From: Notamacropus eugenii
Lineage: Eukaryota; Chordata; Mammalia; Diprotodontia; Macropodidae
DNA length: 64,000 nucleotides
Assembly (NCBI RefSeq): GCF_028372415.1
Contig: NC_092875.1
Coordinates: 56,780,919-56,844,918 of the forward strand
Reading direction: 5' to 3'
Shown: one piece after another, positions 10,965-22,859 of the stretch
Position numbering within the stretch: the stretch's first letter is position 1
Layout: each line of letters opens with the position of its first letter
Notes under the pieces: generated by a model
What the model was told of the DNA's origin: nothing
Databases searched by the model: none
What the model saw: only the letters and a program-made list of their open reading frames with translations
Translations under genes and position numbers: made by a program

Positions 10965-12053
10965 ATGCCCAGAAAAGGGAAAAGAAATAAAACTATTGAA
11001 GGGTACTTTCTCGGAGAAAAGACACTTCTTCCTTTCCTTTCTGACGAGGAAGAACAATGCTTACCATCAGGCAAAGACACAGAAATCAAGGATTCTGTGT
11101 CCCAGCCCACCCAATGGGCTCAGGCCATGGAAGAGCTCAAAAAGAATTTTGAAAATCAAGTTAGAGAGGTGGAGGAAAAACTGGGAAGAGAAATGAGAGG
11201 GATGAAAGAGAAGCATGAAAAGCAGATCAGCTCCCTGCTAAAGGAGAACCAAAAAAATGTTGAAGAAATTAACACCTTGAAAACTAGCCTAACTCAATTG
11301 GCAAAAGAGGTTCAAAAGGCCAATGAGGAGAAGAATGCTTTCAAAAACAGAATTAGCCAAATGGAAAAGGAGATTCAAAAGCTCACTGAAGAAAATAGAT
11401 CTTTCAAAACTGGAATGGCACAGATGGATGCTAAGGACTTTATGAGAAAGACAGATATCACAGAACATGGCGAGAAGATTCGAAAAATGGAAGATAATGT
11501 GAAATATCTTATTGGAAAAACAACTGACCTGGAAAATAGAATCAGGAGAGACAATGTAAAAATTCTGGGACTACCTGAAAACCATGATCAAAAGAAGAGC
11601 CTAGACATCATCTTCCATGAAATTATCAAGGAAAACTGCCCTGAGATTCTAGAACCAGAGGGCAAAATAAATATTCAAGGAATCCACAGAACACCGCATG
11701 AAAGAGATCCAAAAAGAGAAACTCCTAGGAACATTGTGGCCAAATTCCAGAATTCCCAGGTGAAAGAGAAAATATTGCAAGCAGCTAGAAAGAAACAATT
11801 CAAGTATTGTGGAAATACAATCAGGATAACACAAGATCTAGCACCCTCTACATTAAGGGATCAAAGGGAATGGAATAGGATATTCCAGAAGTCAAAGGAA
11901 CTAGGACTAAAACCAAGAATCACCTACCCAGCAAAACTGAGTATAATACTTCAGGAGAAAACATGGTCTTTCAATGATATAGAGGATTTTCAAATTTTCT
12001 TGATGAAAAGACCAGAGCTGAAAAGAAAATTTGACTTTCTAACACAAGAATGA
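10965..12053 (+). CDS. HAL1/L1-type ORF1 protein, 362 residues, open
   Basis: An RNA-binding, trimer-forming ORF1p of the L1 group. I start it at the ATG of MPRKGKRNKTIEGYF (10965), because the text upstream in the same frame is 5' UTR and the other copies keep the ATGCCCAAAAAG-like start. Roughly: a basic N-terminus (1-12); a long coiled coil with heptads (about 53-190, QAMEELKKNFENQVREVEEK onward); the RRM from about 197 (NVKILGLPE); the C-terminal domain with RDPKRETPRNIVAKF and ARKKQFKYCGNTIRITQDL; the end at KRKFDFLTQE. The stop is TGA at 12051. There is no internal stop, unlike the sister copies. It is element-borne, not a host gene. Confidence 0.9.
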   Translation: MPRKGKRNKTIEGYFLGEKTLLPFLSDEEEQCLPSGKDTEIKDSVSQPTQWAQAMEELKKNFENQVREVEEKLGREMRGMKEKHEKQISSLLKENQKNVEEINTLKTSLTQLAKEVQKANEEKNAFKNRISQMEKEIQKLTEENRSFKTGMAQMDAKDFMRKTDITEHGEKIRKMEDNVKYLIGKTTDLENRIRRDNVKILGLPENHDQKKSLDIIFHEIIKENCPEILEPEGKINIQGIHRTPHERDPKRETPRNIVAKFQNSQVKEKILQAARKKQFKYCGNTIRITQDLAPSTLRDQREWNRIFQKSKELGLKPRITYPAKLSIILQEKTWSFNDIEDFQIFLMKRPELKRKFDFLTQE

Positions 12054-12189
12054 AGAGAACCATGAAAAGGGGAACAGCAAAGAGAAGTCATAAGGGAATT
12101 ACTAAAGTTGAACTGTTTACATTCCTACATGGAAAGACAATATTTGTAACTGTTGAAACATTTCAGTATCTGGGTACTGGGTGGGAGTA

Positions 12190-12223
12190 CACACACACAC
12201 ACACATGCACACACACACACATA
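12190..12223 (+). repeat. (CA)n microsatellite built into the HAL1 3' UTR
   Basis: The CA run lies at the same place in all three HAL1 copies, just after a TGGGTACTGGGTGGGAG-like sequence (also about 19792-19841 and 43075-43114), so it moves with the element. Confidence 0.85.
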
Positions 12224-13056
12224 CATAGAGACAGAGTGCACAGAGTGAATTGAAGAGGATGGGATCATATCTTAAAAAAAAAATGAAATCAAGCAGTGAG
12301 AGAGAAATATTGGGAGGAGAAAGGGAGAAGTTGAATGGGGCAAATTATCTCTCATAAAAGAGGCAAGCAAAAGACTTATTAGTGGAGGGATAAAGAGGGG
12401 AGGCAAGAGAAAAACATGAGGTCTATCTCATCACATTCCACTAAAGGAAAGAATAAAATGCACACTCATTTTGATAGGAAAACCTATCTCATAATACAGG
12501 AGAGTGGGGGACAGGGGCACAAGCAGGGTGGGGGGGAGGATGGAGGGGAGGGCATGGGGAGGAGAATGCAATCCGAGGTCGACACTCATGGGGAGGGAAA
12601 GGATCATAAGAGAATAGAAGTAATGGGGGACAGGATAGGATGGAGGGAAATATAGTTAGTCCCATACAACACAACTAGTATGGAAATCATTTGCAAAACT
12701 ACACAGATTTGGCCTATATTGAATTGCTTGTCTTCCAAGGGGAAGGGGTGGAGAGGGAGGGAGCTAAAGAAGTTGGAACTCAAAGTGTTAGGATCAAATG
12801 TAATGTTCTTACCACTGGGAAATAAGAAATACAGGTTAAGGGGTAAAGAAAGCTATCTGGCCCTACAGGACAAAAGAGAAGACGGAGACAAGGGCAGGGA
12901 GGGAGGATAGAGGAGAGAGCAGATAGGTCACAGGGGCAATTAGAATGCTTGGGTTTGGGGGGGGAGGGGATAAAAGGGGAGAAAATTTGTAACCCAAAAT
13001 TTTGTGAAAATAAATGTTAAAAGTTAAAAAAATAAATTAATTAATTAATAAATTAA

Positions 13057-13183
13057 GGATGTAGTCTTGTTGTACATGAGTGCTGGCAACTAAGTTTTGA
13101 CAATTGTTTAAATATGCAATGTTAAACCTAAATCAAAAAAAAAAAAAATAAAGTTAAGCTGGTAAACTGAAAAAAAAAAAAAA
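13057..13183 (+). other. Probable 3' transduction at HAL1 copy 1
   Basis: After the usual element end (AATAAATTAATTAATTAAT) comes about 110 bases of unrelated sequence beginning GGATGTAGTCTTGTTGTAC, with an internal A-run and AATAAA, then the final poly-A (13171-13183) abutting the right target duplication. Because the duplication lies after the second tail, this segment arrived with the element. It is absent from the other HAL1 copies here. Confidence 0.8.
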
Positions 13184-13199
13184 AAGAAAGGAAGAAGGT
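13184..13199 (+). repeat. Target-site duplication, right copy (HAL1 copy 1)
   Basis: Exact match to 10109-10124. The first bases merge with the poly-A tail, so the left limit may be off by a few A's. Confidence 0.95.
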
Positions 13200-13370
13200 A
13201 AATTGTGTTTTTAAAAGACCTAGTCTTAATCTGGAATTTTAACCCTATAATCCTATGACTCTATGAAGATTAAGTTGTGGAAATAAGCAAGCTAAAGCCC
13301 AGGCATGCACACAAGTTCTTTCTTTACAAGTAGATTATAATCTCTCTAAGGACATCCCTAGAAAGGGAAT

Positions 13371-13429
<59 letters not shown>

Positions 13430-13434
13430 GTAGG

Positions 13435-13519
<85 letters not shown>

Positions 13520-13622
13520 GATAGATAGATAGATAGATAGATAGATGTGTGTATATATATACATGTGTGTATGTATGTATATACATATTATATATATGCA
13601 TGTTATATATATAAATATATAT
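13371..13622 (+). repeat. (GATA)n with GACA and GTAG patches, then (TG/TA)n
   Basis: GATA repeats interrupted by GGTA and a short GACA block, followed from about 13546 by TGTGTATATATA-type sequence. Reverse frames give YLSI peptides with no coding meaning. Confidence 0.95.
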
Positions 13623-13639
13623 TAGCTTGGGCCAAGAGT

Positions 13640-14930
13640 TCATATTTCTCGCAGACTTACTTGCCTCTCAAAATGTCTCCATAAAGACATTCTTCTTTCA
13701 GGCTTTAGCAAAATTGAAGATCATAAGGGACATAGACAATGAAATATAAGGGAAATGCCCTTTCAGGAGCAAATGAATCATTCTGCATCTTGGTAGGGAT
13801 TCTTGATTTGAGTAATTTAATTATAAATAAAAAGGCCAGCAGAGATGCTGAACTTGCTTCTGATTAACTGCTTTGGTACTTTGTCTCCAGACATTAATTT
13901 TCATCAGACTCAGCAGAAATCTAGAAAATGAACTGAAGTGATTACCATAAATTAGGGTGAAGTCCTAAATGAAGGAATCCATTTCTGAACCAGAAAGAAT
14001 TGTGGAATAAGAGAGGTTATACCTGTCCTACCCCGCTTCTTTGTAAGTGATAAACTTCAGAGCCCAGACCCTAAAGGAGTTGAACTGGAAAGTATTCTGC
14101 CAATCTTAAACAGTCTCCCCACTTTCTGAAATAGTACAGTAGCCCTGGAAAAAGAACAGTAATAGTAGTGCTGAAAGAGTACTAAATCAAGACTAAGGCT
14201 GGTGGTGATGGAGATAATATCATATTTATATTATATTTAGTAATAATTATAGCTTACATTCATATGGTGTTTACTGTGTGCAGCTAACCATGGAAGAGCA
14301 AGTTCAGACAGTCCAATCAAACTACCCAGCCAGAACAGATGCCACACTCTGTGAAAAACTATCCCAGCAGGAAAGCAACCTACCTGGCTCCAGAGGTTCC
14401 AGAAGATATGTCACAATCTGTGAGAAGCCAAACTAGAAGCTAAGCTACTTATCCCATTACAGTTGACAGCAGATCAATCCCTCTAGCATAAATGCTAATC
14501 CAATGAGGAGTAAGCCCTGCTAAGCCAGCCAGCAGAACCTATCAGTGAAACAATTAGTCCGTCACTGATATTGATACCACCTACCATGGTGAACTTCAAG
14601 AAATCTACAGAGAGGACATCAAGGTTCTGCTCTTCTAGAGTTGAGTTGTCTTGGCCAAATGTATTCCCTACACAAGTGTCTCACTACCATTGTACTTTGT
14701 TTCCACTCTTTCCCAAAAAAATAAAAATCCTTATGTATTTATGGGATAGTATGCTTTGGAATTTTGAGAGTACCTTTTGTACCTGAGTCAATATATTTTC
14801 TGATGAAGGACAATTGTTCATGTACAGTGAGTAGTCTGCCATAGAGTTACCCCAGAACCTTCCAAAACTGTTGCCCTTTTATGAACCCAATCTACCAGCA
14901 CCAGAGACAGTTAGGGGAGTGGGGCCAGAA
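13640..14930. other. Unassigned intergenic stretch
   Basis: No gene or confident repeat. The part at 14290-14790 ends with CCCAAAAAAATAAAAATCC, a poly-A-signal-like motif, and could be the remains of some retroposed sequence, but nothing in it let me name a family. Confidence 0.3.
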
Positions 14931-15332
14931 AAGAGGCTATATTTGCAATTTGATTCAATGCAGCACCCATTAGTTGAATACCTCCTTGGTGCAAAGCACT
15001 GCCAAACAGGAAAAGTACAAAGCTTAGTTAGGACCTGGTCCTTGACCTCATGATGCATATAATTTGCTCACGAGAGATATATTGCATACACATGTAACTG
15101 TAATACATAGTAGGTATTATGTGTATTAGAGAGACGCAAAGTAAAGTGCTATCTGAGATGCAAAGAGAAAAGATAATAATCAACTTCAGATATCAGGGAA
15201 GATTTCCTGGAGGGAGGGACATTTGATTTGGCCTTTAAAAAGTGAGTAGGCAGTACTGCCAGAAAGGGTCCCAAGAGTTTGGAGAGGTGGGGAGGAGAGG
15301 AACAAACTAAAAGACTGGAGGCTGGAGGCTTT

Positions 15333-17600
15333 TGGGGAACCTGGAGTCCGGCTCTGGCTTCGTGAGCTTCAACAACTTGGCCAACACACAGATGGCCATT
15401 CAGGCCATGAGCAGCTTCCAGATAGGCATGAATCAGCTCAAGGTGCAGCTCAAACAGCTGAAAGATGCCAATCGCCCCTACTCGTCTATGGAGTTCAGAG
15501 GATACGCACTTGGGGGAAAATATATATATGACTTAAAGAAGATGATGAAGAAGAAAAAAAACAAGTATAAACATACACAAAATGAAACTAACTTTAAAAA
15601 ATAAAACAAAAATAGACCAGACAAGGAGGATGAAAGGGCAGAAATTGGGAAGAGACGCTGGTTATGGATCCATGGGCTTTTTCTGCCAATGGCACTTATT
15701 GGGTCAGGTAGGCTAGATGCCAGCCACTGGGCAAGGCAGGCCATGGTCCCTGGGTGTGGCCAAAATGGTGGCCACTGATCATCTGTATCTATCATTCCTT
15801 TAGCTATTAAGGGACCATAGGACCAAACTTCTTATTGCAGACATGTAGCTCTATGTCAAATAGAGGGGGAGTGTGGGAGGGAAAGCAAACCTCCTTCCTG
15901 CCTCAGGGCTGTTCCCAAAGCATCTGAGAGAGATTCTATGAAATATGTAATTTAAAAAAACAAACCAAAAAACCAAAAACAAAAAAAGAAAAAAAAAGTC
16001 TGCTTCAGTGCTTTTAAACTAACAATCTAGTTCTTTTATACTATGAGAGGCACTTTGATGACCTTTATTTGAATCTATGAATCTTCCCTATATTTTTCTG
16101 TATCATATGCATGGATGGAGCTTTCAAGACAAGCAAAATGGATATCTGGGGAAAGCAAAATTTTTAAAAAAACAGTCTTGAGATGAGAGGAAACCAAGTA
16201 GGGAAACAAATAAGGGACATATACAAGGAAAGATAGTTGTTGTGAAAAGCCCATAAATACTTCTAACTCTTCCCCCACCCCTTTGAAAATCCTCATAGTT
16301 GTACAAAATTTTAAAAAAAAGTTTAAAATACCTATATAATAGAAGAAAAATTAGAGGAAAGAAAACAAAGAAAAAAATATAGAAGTTAGCGTTCCTGCTA
16401 AAAATCCAAGATGTAGAACTATAACTTTTGTAGAGCTTAGACTGAGCATCAATCCCCCCCTCTCTCTGCCGATCGCTGTTGGACACTGTTATTTGCCGAA
16501 GGGGTCCCTGGGCCCCTCTTTTCCAAAACTGTGAGCATTCCAGCTTTATGCAGCCAATGAATTGAAAGCCACCCAGTTCTCACTGATGCAGTGGACAGAC
16601 GGATGGCTGGAGGCCACCAGGTGGCATGGAGGAGGCGACACTAGGAAGTCCAAGTTGTCTCTGTCTCCAACCTCTTCTTCACCTTGAGACCCACAGCTAT
16701 GGACTAAGTGCTTCGTTTGCCCAAGGAGCTGCTCTCTCTGCAAGCGCTAACCACCTTCTGCTTCAACAGCTTCCATGCTCTCTCTAGAGACTTTCAGGGC
16801 AAGGGAGAACTGGGAACTTTCATCTTAAAATGACACAAACAAAAACCTTAAAGAACAAGAACAAAAACAAAAAAAGAAAGAAAAAACACAATCTTTGAAG
16901 AATTTCTGGAACTGTTTACAAGGAATTTTGAAAAACAGGGATATTTAAAATGGTGCCAGTTCTATTTTTCTGTAAATAAATTTGTATATTTTGTAGAACT
17001 TTTAATTGTAATAATAGAGAAAAAAACAATGAAAACTATTTAATGAAAGCACAATATTTATCTTTGATAAATTACTTTAAAGCAGTTAAAAAAGACATTG
17101 ATTAAAAACTCAGAATCAGAAAAAAACACTGAATTATTTAAGAACACATATATTTTAAAATATATCATATTTATTATAATTTATTTCCACCATTAGAAAG
17201 ATCTGCTTTGGCATTTTGCCTTCACTCCCTCCTTGCTTGAGTACTAGCCACCTGGAGTGGTGGGGGGATGGAGGTTTATTCTTCTCCAACTCCCCTAGTT
17301 TTCTGTACTTTTTGGTTTAGAAGATCAAGTTTCTCCTCTTCCTCTCAGGTCTCTTTCTTTTCTATTCAGTTAGTTTGTTTGGTTTTTTGGTTTGTTTTTT
17401 GTTTTTGCTTTCCTCTCTCCTTTAGCTCCTACTCTTTGGAAGTCCAGATGTAAAAAAAAAAAACAACAGCTGCACTTCGGTACAACTGCTCTTTTCACTC
17501 TCAATTCCTTAAAACTCCTTGTAACCTTCTATAACTATTGGATGGCACTTTCTCCAGCTTAGCCCTAAATAAAGCACAATTAAAAAAAAATAAATGAAAC
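15333..17600 (+). pseudogene. Processed pseudogene of a CELF/BRUNOL RNA-binding protein (5'-truncated)
   Basis: A frame at 15350-15481 reads [20 protein letters not shown] and on to LKDANRPY, the end of the third RRM and the C-terminus of CELF3/4/6-type proteins (parent-like SFDNP...[20 protein letters not shown]...DANRPY). The parent stop after Tyr reads TCG here, so the frame runs on into former 3' UTR. There is no intron and nothing 5' of the last RRM half. About 2.1 kb of 3' UTR-like sequence follows and ends near CCCTAAATAAAGCACAATT plus an A-run (17581-17589). Several changes at conserved RRM residues and 5' truncation make it dead. The parent paralogue is not resolved. Confidence 0.8.
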
Positions 17601-17940
17601 AAAACAGGAAAAAAATGAGTAGAAATTCAACAAATGGACAGCTGGAGGAAGAATATTTGAAACATAGGTAACAGCATGGGCAAATTCACTGAGATATGAG
17701 AATATTTAGAGGAGAGAAAGGAGTCAGAGCCTAGAGTGCATGTTGGGAGAATGGGCCACAAGAGAATAATATGAAATGAAGCTAATAGTATCATCTAGGA
17801 CCAAACTATGAAGGAACTTGAACACCAGGAGAGAAGTTCAAAAGTTGTTCAATAGGCAATGGCAGTAAGCAATCAAGGCACCTGGAGCACAGGAACAACA
17901 TGACCAAATCAATGTGTAAGAAAGATATTTTGGCAGCAAT

Positions 17941-17953
17941 AAGAAGACTGGAT
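17941..17953 (+). repeat. Target-site duplication, left copy (HAL1 copy 2)
   Basis: AAGAAGACTGGAT is repeated exactly at 20739-20751. Flanking text joins into continuous antisense L2 when the element is removed. Confidence 0.9.
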
Positions 17954-19786
17954 GGGGGGGAGGGGGGAGGCAGAGTCAAGATGACAAAGTAGAAAGACTC
18001 ATATACTCTAGCGCTTCCCCCACAGCCCACAAAATACCTGTAAAAAATGACTCTCAATAAATTCTAGAGCAGCAGAAGCCACATAACAACAGAGTGAAAG
18101 AGGTTTCCAGTCAAAGGTAACTTGGAAGGCCAACAAGAAAGGTCTGTCTCACGGGACACTGAGCAGAGTGGAGTCCAGCCCTGGTCACATGGCACTGGGA
18201 GGAACAGGACCTGAACAGACTTCTGGGGCAGAATTCCCAGTAGGGAGGGTCCCAGATCCCTCAACCCAAAAGTAACAAAGAAAGCTCCAAAGGTCAGTGT
18301 GGGAGAGCTTTCCCAGCTGGGTGAAAGGGGAGTGGGGTCCACCCAGCATTGGCTCCAGGTGGCAGCAGAAGTGGCAGCAGCAGCAGTAGCAATGGGTGAT
18401 TATGGTGGCTGCAGAAGCAGCCTAAGTCCATTGTCCAGGCAGCTCAGCTTAAAGCCTCTCAGGAAATTGAGCAGCTGATCTGAAACTCAGCATTCAGTAG
18501 TGGTCCCACCCCCACCCAAAGTCCCTGGGGGAATTGAGCAGCTGACCTGAATCTCAGCCTTGAGCATGGTCCCGAGGGGAGGAAGAGCTAGGACCCTCCT
18601 CTTGACAAAGGATTCAGAAGTCAAGTAACTGGCTGGGAAAATGCCCAAAAAGGGGGGGAGGGGGGAAATGAGACTATAGAAGGTTACTTTCTTGGTGAAC
18701 GGATGTCTCCTTTCATCCTTTTGGATGAGGAACAACAAGGTGTACTGTCAGAGGAACTCAAGGCTTCTGCCTCCAGTACCTCCATAATGAATATGAAATG
18801 GGCTCAGGCCATAGGAGAGCTTGAAAAGCATGCCAGAAGCTTGCTAAAGGAGAACCAAAAAATGCTGAGGAAAACAACACCTTTAAAAATAGGTTAACTC
18901 AATTGGAAAAAGAGGTCTAAAAAGCCAATGAGGAGAAGGAGGCTTTAAAAAGCAGAATTAGCCAAATGAAGGTTCAAAAGCTCACTGAACAAAATAGTTC
19001 TTTAAAAGAGAGACTAGAGTTCAGGGAAGCTAATGACTAGGAGATAAGCCAAGAAGTTAAAAAACAAAACCAAAAGATTGAAAAAATAGAAGATAATGTG
19101 AAACATCTCATTGGAAAAACAACTGACGTGGAAAATAGATCCAGGAGAGACAATTTAAAAATTATAGGACTACCTGAAAGCCATGATCAGAAAAAGAGCC
19201 CAGATATTATCTTTCATTAAATTATCAAGGAAAACTGTCCTAATATTCCAGAACCAAAGGGCAAAATGAATATTGAAAGAATCCACCAATCACCTCCTGA
19301 AAGAGACCCGAAAAGAGAAACTCCTAGGAATATTGTGGCCAAATTTCAGAGTTCCCAAGTCAAGAAGAAAATATTGCAAGTAACTAGAAAAAAACAATTT
19401 GAGTATTGTAGAAATACAATCAGGATAACACAGGATCTGGCAACTTCTACATTAAGGGATCAAAGGGTTTGGAGTAGGATATTACAGAAGTCAAAGTAAC
19501 TGGAATTAAAACCAAGACTCACCTGCCCAGCAAAACTGAATATAATACTTCAAGGGAAAAAATGGTCATTCATTGATGTAGAGGAATTTCAAGCATTCAT
19601 GATGAAAAGACCAGAACTGAGTAGAAAATCTGACTTTCAAACACAAGAATCAAGAGAAGAATGAAAAGGTAAACAGGAAAGAGAAATCACAAAGGACTTT
19701 CTAAAGCTGAACTATTTACATTCCTACATGGAAAGATAATATTTGTAACTCTTGAGACTTTTCTCAGTATTTGGGTAGGTGGAGGG

Positions 19787-19844
<58 letters not shown>

Positions 19845-20738
19845 GACAGAGTACAGGTTGAGCTGAATCAGAAGAAATGATATCCATAAAAAAATAAAAT
19901 TAAATTAAGGGGTGAGAGAGGAAAACATTGGGAGGAGAAAGGGAGAAATGGAATGGGGCAGGCTATCACTCATAAAAGAGATAAGAAAAATCTTGTTCAG
20001 TGGAGGAGAAAAAGGAGGAGGTGAGAGAGGAAAAGTGAAACTTACTCTCTTCATGTATGGCTTCAGGAGGGTACAACATGCTCACTAAATTTACTATGAA
20101 AATCTATCTTACACTACAGCAAAGTAGGGGAGAAGAGGACAAGTGGGGTGAGGAGGATGATAGAAGGGAGGGCAAAGGGGAGAAGAGAGTAGCTAAAAGT
20201 AAACACTACTGGGAAGGGACAAGGTCAAATGAGAAAATAGGGAAAAAGGGGGGGGGACAGGGTAGGATGGAGGACAATATAATTAGTCTTACACAACATG
20301 ACTATTATGGAAGTCTTTTGCAAAATGACACATATATATAGCCTGTATTGAATCGCTTGCCTTCTCAGTGGGGATGGGTAGGGAGGGAGGGAGGGAGAGA
20401 AGTTGGAATTCAAAGTATTAGAAATGAATGTTGAGAATTATTATTGAATATAATTGGGAAATAAGAAATACAGGTAATGGGGTATAGAAATTTGTCTTGC
20501 CCTACAAGAAAAGAGAGAAGATGGGAAGGGTGGGGTGTGATAGAAGTGAGGGTACATTGAGGGAAGTGGTAATCAGAATGCAAGGTATTATGGGGTGGGG
20601 GGAGGGGAGAGATGGTGAGGAAAAATTGGAAAAATTTGAAAAATTTTGTGGAAATAAATATCAGAATCTAAAAATTAATCAATTAATTGATTTTAAAAAA
20701 AGAAAATAGGGATGCTTGTGAAAAGCAAATAAAAAAGA
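17954..20738 (+). mobile_element. HAL1 copy 2, full length, ORF1 decayed
   Basis: It begins with a G-run and AGGCAGAGTCAAGATGACAA and ends in an A-rich tail before the 13-bp duplication. ORF1 remnants run from about 18640 to 19660: the frame at 19266-19499 reads MNIERIHQSPPERDPKRETP, the C-terminal domain, but in-frame stops and frameshifts break the rest, for example the TAG ending the segment near 19498. There is one 5' UTR unit only, a CA run at about 19792-19841 and no ORF2. A short extra piece (about 20708-20738, GGGATGCTTGTGAAAAGC then CAAATAAAAAA) follows the usual 3' end. Confidence 0.88.
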
Positions 20739-20751
20739 AAGAAGACTGGAT
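20739..20751 (+). repeat. Target-site duplication, right copy (HAL1 copy 2)
   Basis: Exact match to 17941-17953. Confidence 0.9.
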
Positions 20752-20959
20752 TTGAAGGGACAGAAATACCTGTTGGGAGGCTACAGAAATAGTCTAAATG
20801 GGTGATAATGTGGGTCTTAATTTGAATGGGAGCTATGGAAATAGAAAGCTGGGTGGAGAGGGGTTAGATGGGACAGCAGTTGTGGAGGTGAAATTGATAG
20901 GACTTGGTGTCAGATTAGTGATGAGAAATGAGGAAGGAGAAGGAAGAGAAAAGATAACA

Positions 20960-22850
20960 ACTATGTTGTGAATTTGACAAACTACATGTTTGTCTGACTC
21001 TGGATGCAAAGTAATGTTGGCTTTATGCTATATCCACAGAGAGCCCAACACAAGAATCACTGGGGACAGAAATATCTGAAAGTTCTGTTAGTTTTCCCAG
21101 TGTAGTTTAAGACCACAGGCATGTGTTCTCTTACACTTCTGTGAGAGGGAGGTAGTAGACCTACTTTCCATCCACAGACCAGTCATCTTACATCTCCATA
21201 CTGCATTTGCAGGGTCCCCCATTGGCTCTTGACTCTTCTGAGGGAAGTGACCTTATTTCTCAAAGATAGAACTGATTCTAGGTCACATCCCCATGGAATG
21301 CATGAGCCACCAATGTGCTTAACTCAGGGAGAAAGGGAAGCATTTCCTAAAAGTAGATCCTGATGCCCCAGAAGAAAAGCCACAAGGGGCCCAAGAAAGG
21401 GGTCTTTGATAATTAACTGCAGAGGGACGATGCAGAAACTAACTCCATGCTTTACTGAGAGAAAATGAAAAGGGAAAAGTAGCTAAAAAGTGGTCAAGAG
21501 ACGGGAATATGAATTGACTCTGACACCAACCAGCTGCGTGACCTTGATCAGGTCACCTAATCCCTGTTTCCTTGTCTGCAATATGGGAAAATACACTAAA
21601 TTATCTTTCAGGATCCCTTTCAGTTCTGACAGCCTATAGTTCTATAAAATCCTCATTCCTAGAAAACATTGCTGAAGATTATAACATTTTGGGAGATAAA
21701 CTAAAGATTTTAGAGTGTTTCGATTTATGTTTAGATTATGGCTGGTGTTTTCATCACTCCCAGTATCCAAAGATAAAGGATACAAAAGACACCAGAATAT
21801 TTGGGATTTGAGAAATAAAGACCTAACTGTCCCAGTAAGCTCTCAAGAGTGAAATTCTGAAAATGCACACAGAAACAACTTTAATGAGGAAGAAAAGAAG
21901 ATATCTAAATTCAGTTATGAAGAGGACAGATACCGAAACAGAACGGTGGGCAAGTGCAGACTAATGCATACAGGATCTCTGCCTCAACTGGCCTCAAAAA
22001 CTGTTTTTTTTGTTAAAATGAAGAATTTCTTTAAGCAGGAATATTAGGGAATGAGTATAAAAACACCATGCATCCCAAAAACTTAAAATAAAACTAGTAG
22101 AGACCAATGTGATTATACAATATGAAAGTAAGAGTTGAATATATATTCTCATAATAGATTTTAGTCTCCCCTGTATCAAACGTAGACTTTCAACTTCCAT
22201 GACCACCACCCTGACTTAAGCCCTTTTAAGTCATCCACCTGAACTATTGTAAGAGCTTCTGCTTTCCCCTTTCCAGTCTAAACCTTTCTCTTCCATCCTT
22301 CTGGAACCGATGGCCTGCATCCTTCTGAGCCACAAATCCCAGGATGCCAGTCTATGCTCAAACCTCTATTCTCCTGCTCCTAATAAACTCCTCCCTATCC
22401 TATCTCTTCCATTGCTTGCACTCATGAAAACCGGATCCTGGGTGTTCCTTCCCTCATTTCTCACTCTTTGTTCCTCACTGATGCTTCCAGACATTCCCCC
22501 TACGAACAACATTCAGCTATCTCTCTCCATTTAAGGTTTATTCTATTGACCTATATGACTCAGACTAGACTCTATGGAGGCCCTATCTTGCTTTACCTTC
22601 CCTTCCCACTGTAGTCTTTATCCTTCATAAGTTTCCCTGGGTCTTAGAGCTCTGCCTCACATGCCCCAACAACCTTCTTACACTCAAGGACATATGATCC
22701 TCCCTAGAACGTAATGCAACCCCCTCCACTGCCCCACTGTCACTTTGATACTGGATATTGGGCCAGGAATAGAGAAGAAGTAAGCAAATTTCTTTCTCCT
22801 CACTCTGACTTATGGATTCCCCCTCTACTGCTAATCATCAGCCTCTCTTT
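20960..22850. other. Intergenic stretch with one SINE trace
   Basis: A weak forward MIR lies at about 21490-21640 (AACCAGCTGCGTGACCTTGA). 22210-22700 is pyrimidine-rich with a faint forward-L2 look. No gene seen. Confidence 0.35.
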
Positions 22851-22859
22851 TGAGGATAG

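Larger units (their letters stand above)
10125..13183 (+). mobile_element. HAL1 (half-L1) copy 1, apparently full length, intact ORF1
   Basis: A non-LTR retrotransposon with an L1-type 5' UTR (10125-10964), one long ORF1 (10965-12053), a 3' UTR with a CA microsatellite, and an A-rich end. It has no ORF2: the 3' UTR follows ORF1 within tens of bases. The same ORF1-to-3' UTR junction occurs in the copies at 17954 and 41183, so absence of ORF2 is a family trait and not a private deletion. HAL1 elements are known to depend on L1 ORF2 in trans. The 16-bp target duplication is perfect. Extra sequence past the usual end (about 13057-13183) looks transduced. Confidence 0.92.
14940..20960 (-). mobile_element. 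Old antisense L2 (CR1-clade LINE), in three fragments
   Basis: Fragments at about 14940-15330, 17610-17953 and 20739-20960 follow the order of one reverse-oriented L2: the 3' end first (GTGCAAAGCACTGCCAAACA), then the stretch with ATTTTGGCAGCAATAAGAAG, then GAAATTGATAGGACTTGGTG. The gaps are filled by the CELF retrocopy and HAL1 copy 2. Confidence 0.75.

Noticed and set aside
13335-13643. Minus-strand frame with YLSIYLS repeats
   Set aside because: Same cause: GATA microsatellite.
14290-14790. Possible LTR-like or other retroposed sequence
   Set aside because: Only an AATAAA motif; no terminal repeat, primer site or family match that I could support.
15332-15604. 90-residue frame as a functional small RNA-binding protein
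   Set aside because: Only half an RRM, ending in former 3' UTR; a processed pseudogene fits better.
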